Source of the DNA: Ruminococcaceae bacterium UBA866
Lineage (GTDB): Bacteria > Bacillota > Clostridia > Oscillospirales > Ruminococcaceae
NCBI GenBank assembly: GCA_002295325.1
Contig: DBGA01000080.1
Span: forward strand, 4,071-12,304
Reading direction: 5' to 3'
DNA: 8,234 nt
Shown: positions 6,990-8,234 of the stretch, piece by piece
Position numbering within the stretch: the first letter of the stretch is position 1
Layout of the letters: every line of letters begins with the position of its first letter
Notes under the pieces: generated by a model
Databases searched by the model: none
What the model saw: the letters and a program-made list of their open reading frames with translations, nothing else
Told to the model about the DNA's origin: nothing
Made by a program: the position numbers and the translations under genes

Positions 6990-7913
6990 GTGAAACAACT
7001 AACATTAATGCCCGTCAAACAAATTAAAGTAAATAACATTAAAAAAACTTTAGTTAGCTTATTGTCAAATGGTAGCGCAACAAAGATGGACTTGGTAACA
7101 AACACCGGTTTATCAAACTCAACACTTTCAGAGTGTATTAATAACTTGTGTAGGCTTAACATTGTTAATGACACAGGTTTTGAGGAATCAATTGGAGGTA
7201 GAAGACCTTCTACATATTCCATTAACCCAAACTACGGATGCTTTATTGGGCTTTCAATAGATGAGAATGGTGTTATGGCAGCTGTTGTTGATTTTTGCGG
7301 AAATCTGATTAAAAGTTTTGAGCCTTGCACATCAGGCAAAAAATCTATTATTATTTTAGTTTATGAAATGATTGAGCAAATAATTTCGGAGTTTAAAAGC
7401 CAAAATATTTTAGCAATCGGGATTGGTACAACAGGAACCATAGACTACTCACTGGGAATTATTTTAAATAGTGACGATTTGAACTGGCACAACGTTCACT
7501 TAAAAGAATTAATTGAAAGAAAGTTTTTTATCCCTACTTTTATTGACCATAAAATTAACAATGCAGCTTTTTATGAAAGCCTGCTTGGAAATGCACGGGA
7601 TACAAATAACTTTTTGTTTTTATGCGATAATTACTGTGCTAAGGTTGGGATCTACCAAAACGGACAGATATTGCGCGGTGAGGGTAATCTCGCTGGTACT
7701 ATTTCACACCTTACAGTTAGCACAGAGGAATTGAAAATTATAAAAGAATTTCTTTCACTTAATTTGATACTTCTTGGCTACAAGGATAGCGACTGTACAT
7801 TAAAAAATAACGAAGATTTAAAACATTTTAAAATAGAGGATGACTACTTTGCAAAAGTTTCAGCAGTTGTGGCAGAAGTAAGCTGGTATGAATCAATCTA
7901 TTTCATTATGTAA
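6990..7913 (+). CDS. ROK-family transcriptional regulator, shortened and lacking kinase and zinc motifs
   Basis: The protein has 307 residues; typical ROK repressors (XylR and NagC types) have about 380-400. Residues ~10-80 form the winged helix-turn-helix (KMDLVTNTGLSNSTLSECINNL and the IGGRRPSTYSINP wing). The ROK sugar-kinase-like domain follows: GCFIGLSIDENG, AIGIGTTGTIDYSLGIIL (142-159), LNWHNVHLKELI and GNLAGTISHLTV. The ATP-site DxGxT is replaced by SIDENG. The position of the catalytic Asp in the usual ENDANAAA is DHKINNAA, with Lys instead of Asp (about residue 188). The zinc signature CxCGxxGCLE that should follow GTISHLTV is absent, and about 80-90 residues appear to be missing before a C-terminal helix (YFAKVSAVVAEVSWY) that resembles the normal end. 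It should therefore bind DNA and perhaps a sugar ligand, but not phosphorylate. It is divergent from the esterase gene and 20 nt ahead of the next gene; both are candidate targets. Confidence 0.82.
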   Translation: MKQLTLMPVKQIKVNNIKKTLVSLLSNGSATKMDLVTNTGLSNSTLSECINNLCRLNIVNDTGFEESIGGRRPSTYSINPNYGCFIGLSIDENGVMAAVVDFCGNLIKSFEPCTSGKKSIIILVYEMIEQIISEFKSQNILAIGIGTTGTIDYSLGIILNSDDLNWHNVHLKELIERKFFIPTFIDHKINNAAFYESLLGNARDTNNFLFLCDNYCAKVGIYQNGQILRGEGNLAGTISHLTVSTEELKIIKEFLSLNLILLGYKDSDCTLKNNEDLKHFKIEDDYFAKVSAVVAEVSWYESIYFIM

Positions 7914-7933
7914 AACACAAAGGACGGAATAAT

Positions 7934-8234
7934 ATGAATAAGTACATGGATTTACTAAAAAATAAGAATATGACATTGATTATGAGCTTACCTGCAAATA
8001 ATCCTGAGCTTGCAAGAGTGGCATTTGAATATGGCGCTGACGTTGTAAAGGTTCATGCTAACGTTGATCATAGAGCAAGCAAAAATCATTTTAGAAGCCT
8101 TGATGAGGAAAGAAAAAACTTCTCTGAAATGCTTGCAAACGCAAACGGACCTATGGGTATCGTACTTGGCGGTGACACTGTAAGTGCACAAAAAGATTTA
8201 CAAAAAGCCGAGGATATCGGATTTAGCTTTGCTT
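7934..8234 (+). CDS. Unidentified probable TIM-barrel protein (5' part; runs off the window)
   Basis: The frame is open from ATG 7934 to the window end (100 residues, no stop). AAAGGA ends 9 nt before the ATG. The gene starts 20 nt after the ROK stop, so the two are almost certainly one operon. The visible sequence shows a (beta/alpha) pattern: MTLIMSLPANNPE, then ARVAFEYGADVVKVHANVDH, then GPMGIVLGGDTVS, then DLQKAEDIGFSFA. Strands ending in 'ADVVKVH' and 'MGIVLGGD', followed by helices, are typical of phosphate-binding (beta/alpha)8 enzymes of sugar or amino-sugar metabolism, for example the ribulose-phosphate-binding barrel group. It does not match the start of NanE, which I considered because of the ROK partner. 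I do not recognise a specific family and assign no reaction. The ROK regulator probably controls it. Confidence 0.7.
   Translation, partial: MNKYMDLLKNKNMTLIMSLPANNPELARVAFEYGADVVKVHANVDHRASKNHFRSLDEERKNFSEMLANANGPMGIVLGGDTVSAQKDLQKAEDIGFSFA

Noticed and set aside
6911..7222. 103-codon open frame on the minus strand over the start of the ROK gene
   Set aside because: It lies antisense to a well-supported HTH coding sequence and across its promoter, and its translation matches no recognisable family.

Overview
The window is AT-rich and tightly packed. It has strong Shine-Dalgarno sites (GGAGG, GAGGAG), near-consensus sigma-A promoters with 16-17 bp spacers, U-tailed hairpin terminators and a GTG start. 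Together with the protein families present, this points to a low-GC Bacillota, most likely a clostridial-type anaerobe. That assignment is an inference, because there is no rRNA or other taxonomic marker. I see no tRNA, rRNA, CRISPR array, insertion sequence or phage gene.

Layout: (1) 2-502 (+) is the 3' part of a flavodoxin-fold NAD(P)H/FMN oxidoreductase that starts before the window. (2) 656-2965 (+) is a complete HelD-type superfamily 1 helicase/translocase that recycles RNA polymerase. It has its own promoter at 529-556 and a leader of about 90 nt. A perfect 18-bp hairpin at 2987-3032 closes it and also serves the convergent gene that follows. (3) 3049-5368 (-) is a two-gene unit. The first gene encodes a membrane-anchored M23 (LytM-type) metallopeptidase (4127-5368) and the second a GH18 glycosidase without a signal peptide (3049-4068). 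The unit reads from a good promoter at 5422-5450, directly followed by a perfect 10+10 bp palindrome (5399-5420) that looks like an operator. (4) 5552-6673 (-) is a cytoplasmic SGNH/GDSL-type esterase with its own promoter and terminator. (5) 6990-8234 (+), divergent from the esterase, holds a short, degenerate ROK-family regulator. Twenty nt downstream begins a gene cut by the window end, whose first 100 residues look like a TIM-barrel enzyme that I cannot name.

Working picture (inference): the right half is glycan- or cell-wall-related. It combines one exported wall peptidase, two apparently intracellular enzymes acting on sugars or acylated sugars (GH18 and SGNH) and a ROK regulator of the kind that senses sugars or sugar phosphates. 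The most useful leads are the palindromic operator on the M23/GH18 unit, the shortened ROK protein that lacks its zinc and catalytic residues, and the unidentified barrel protein coupled to it. I found no clearly new defence or mobile system.
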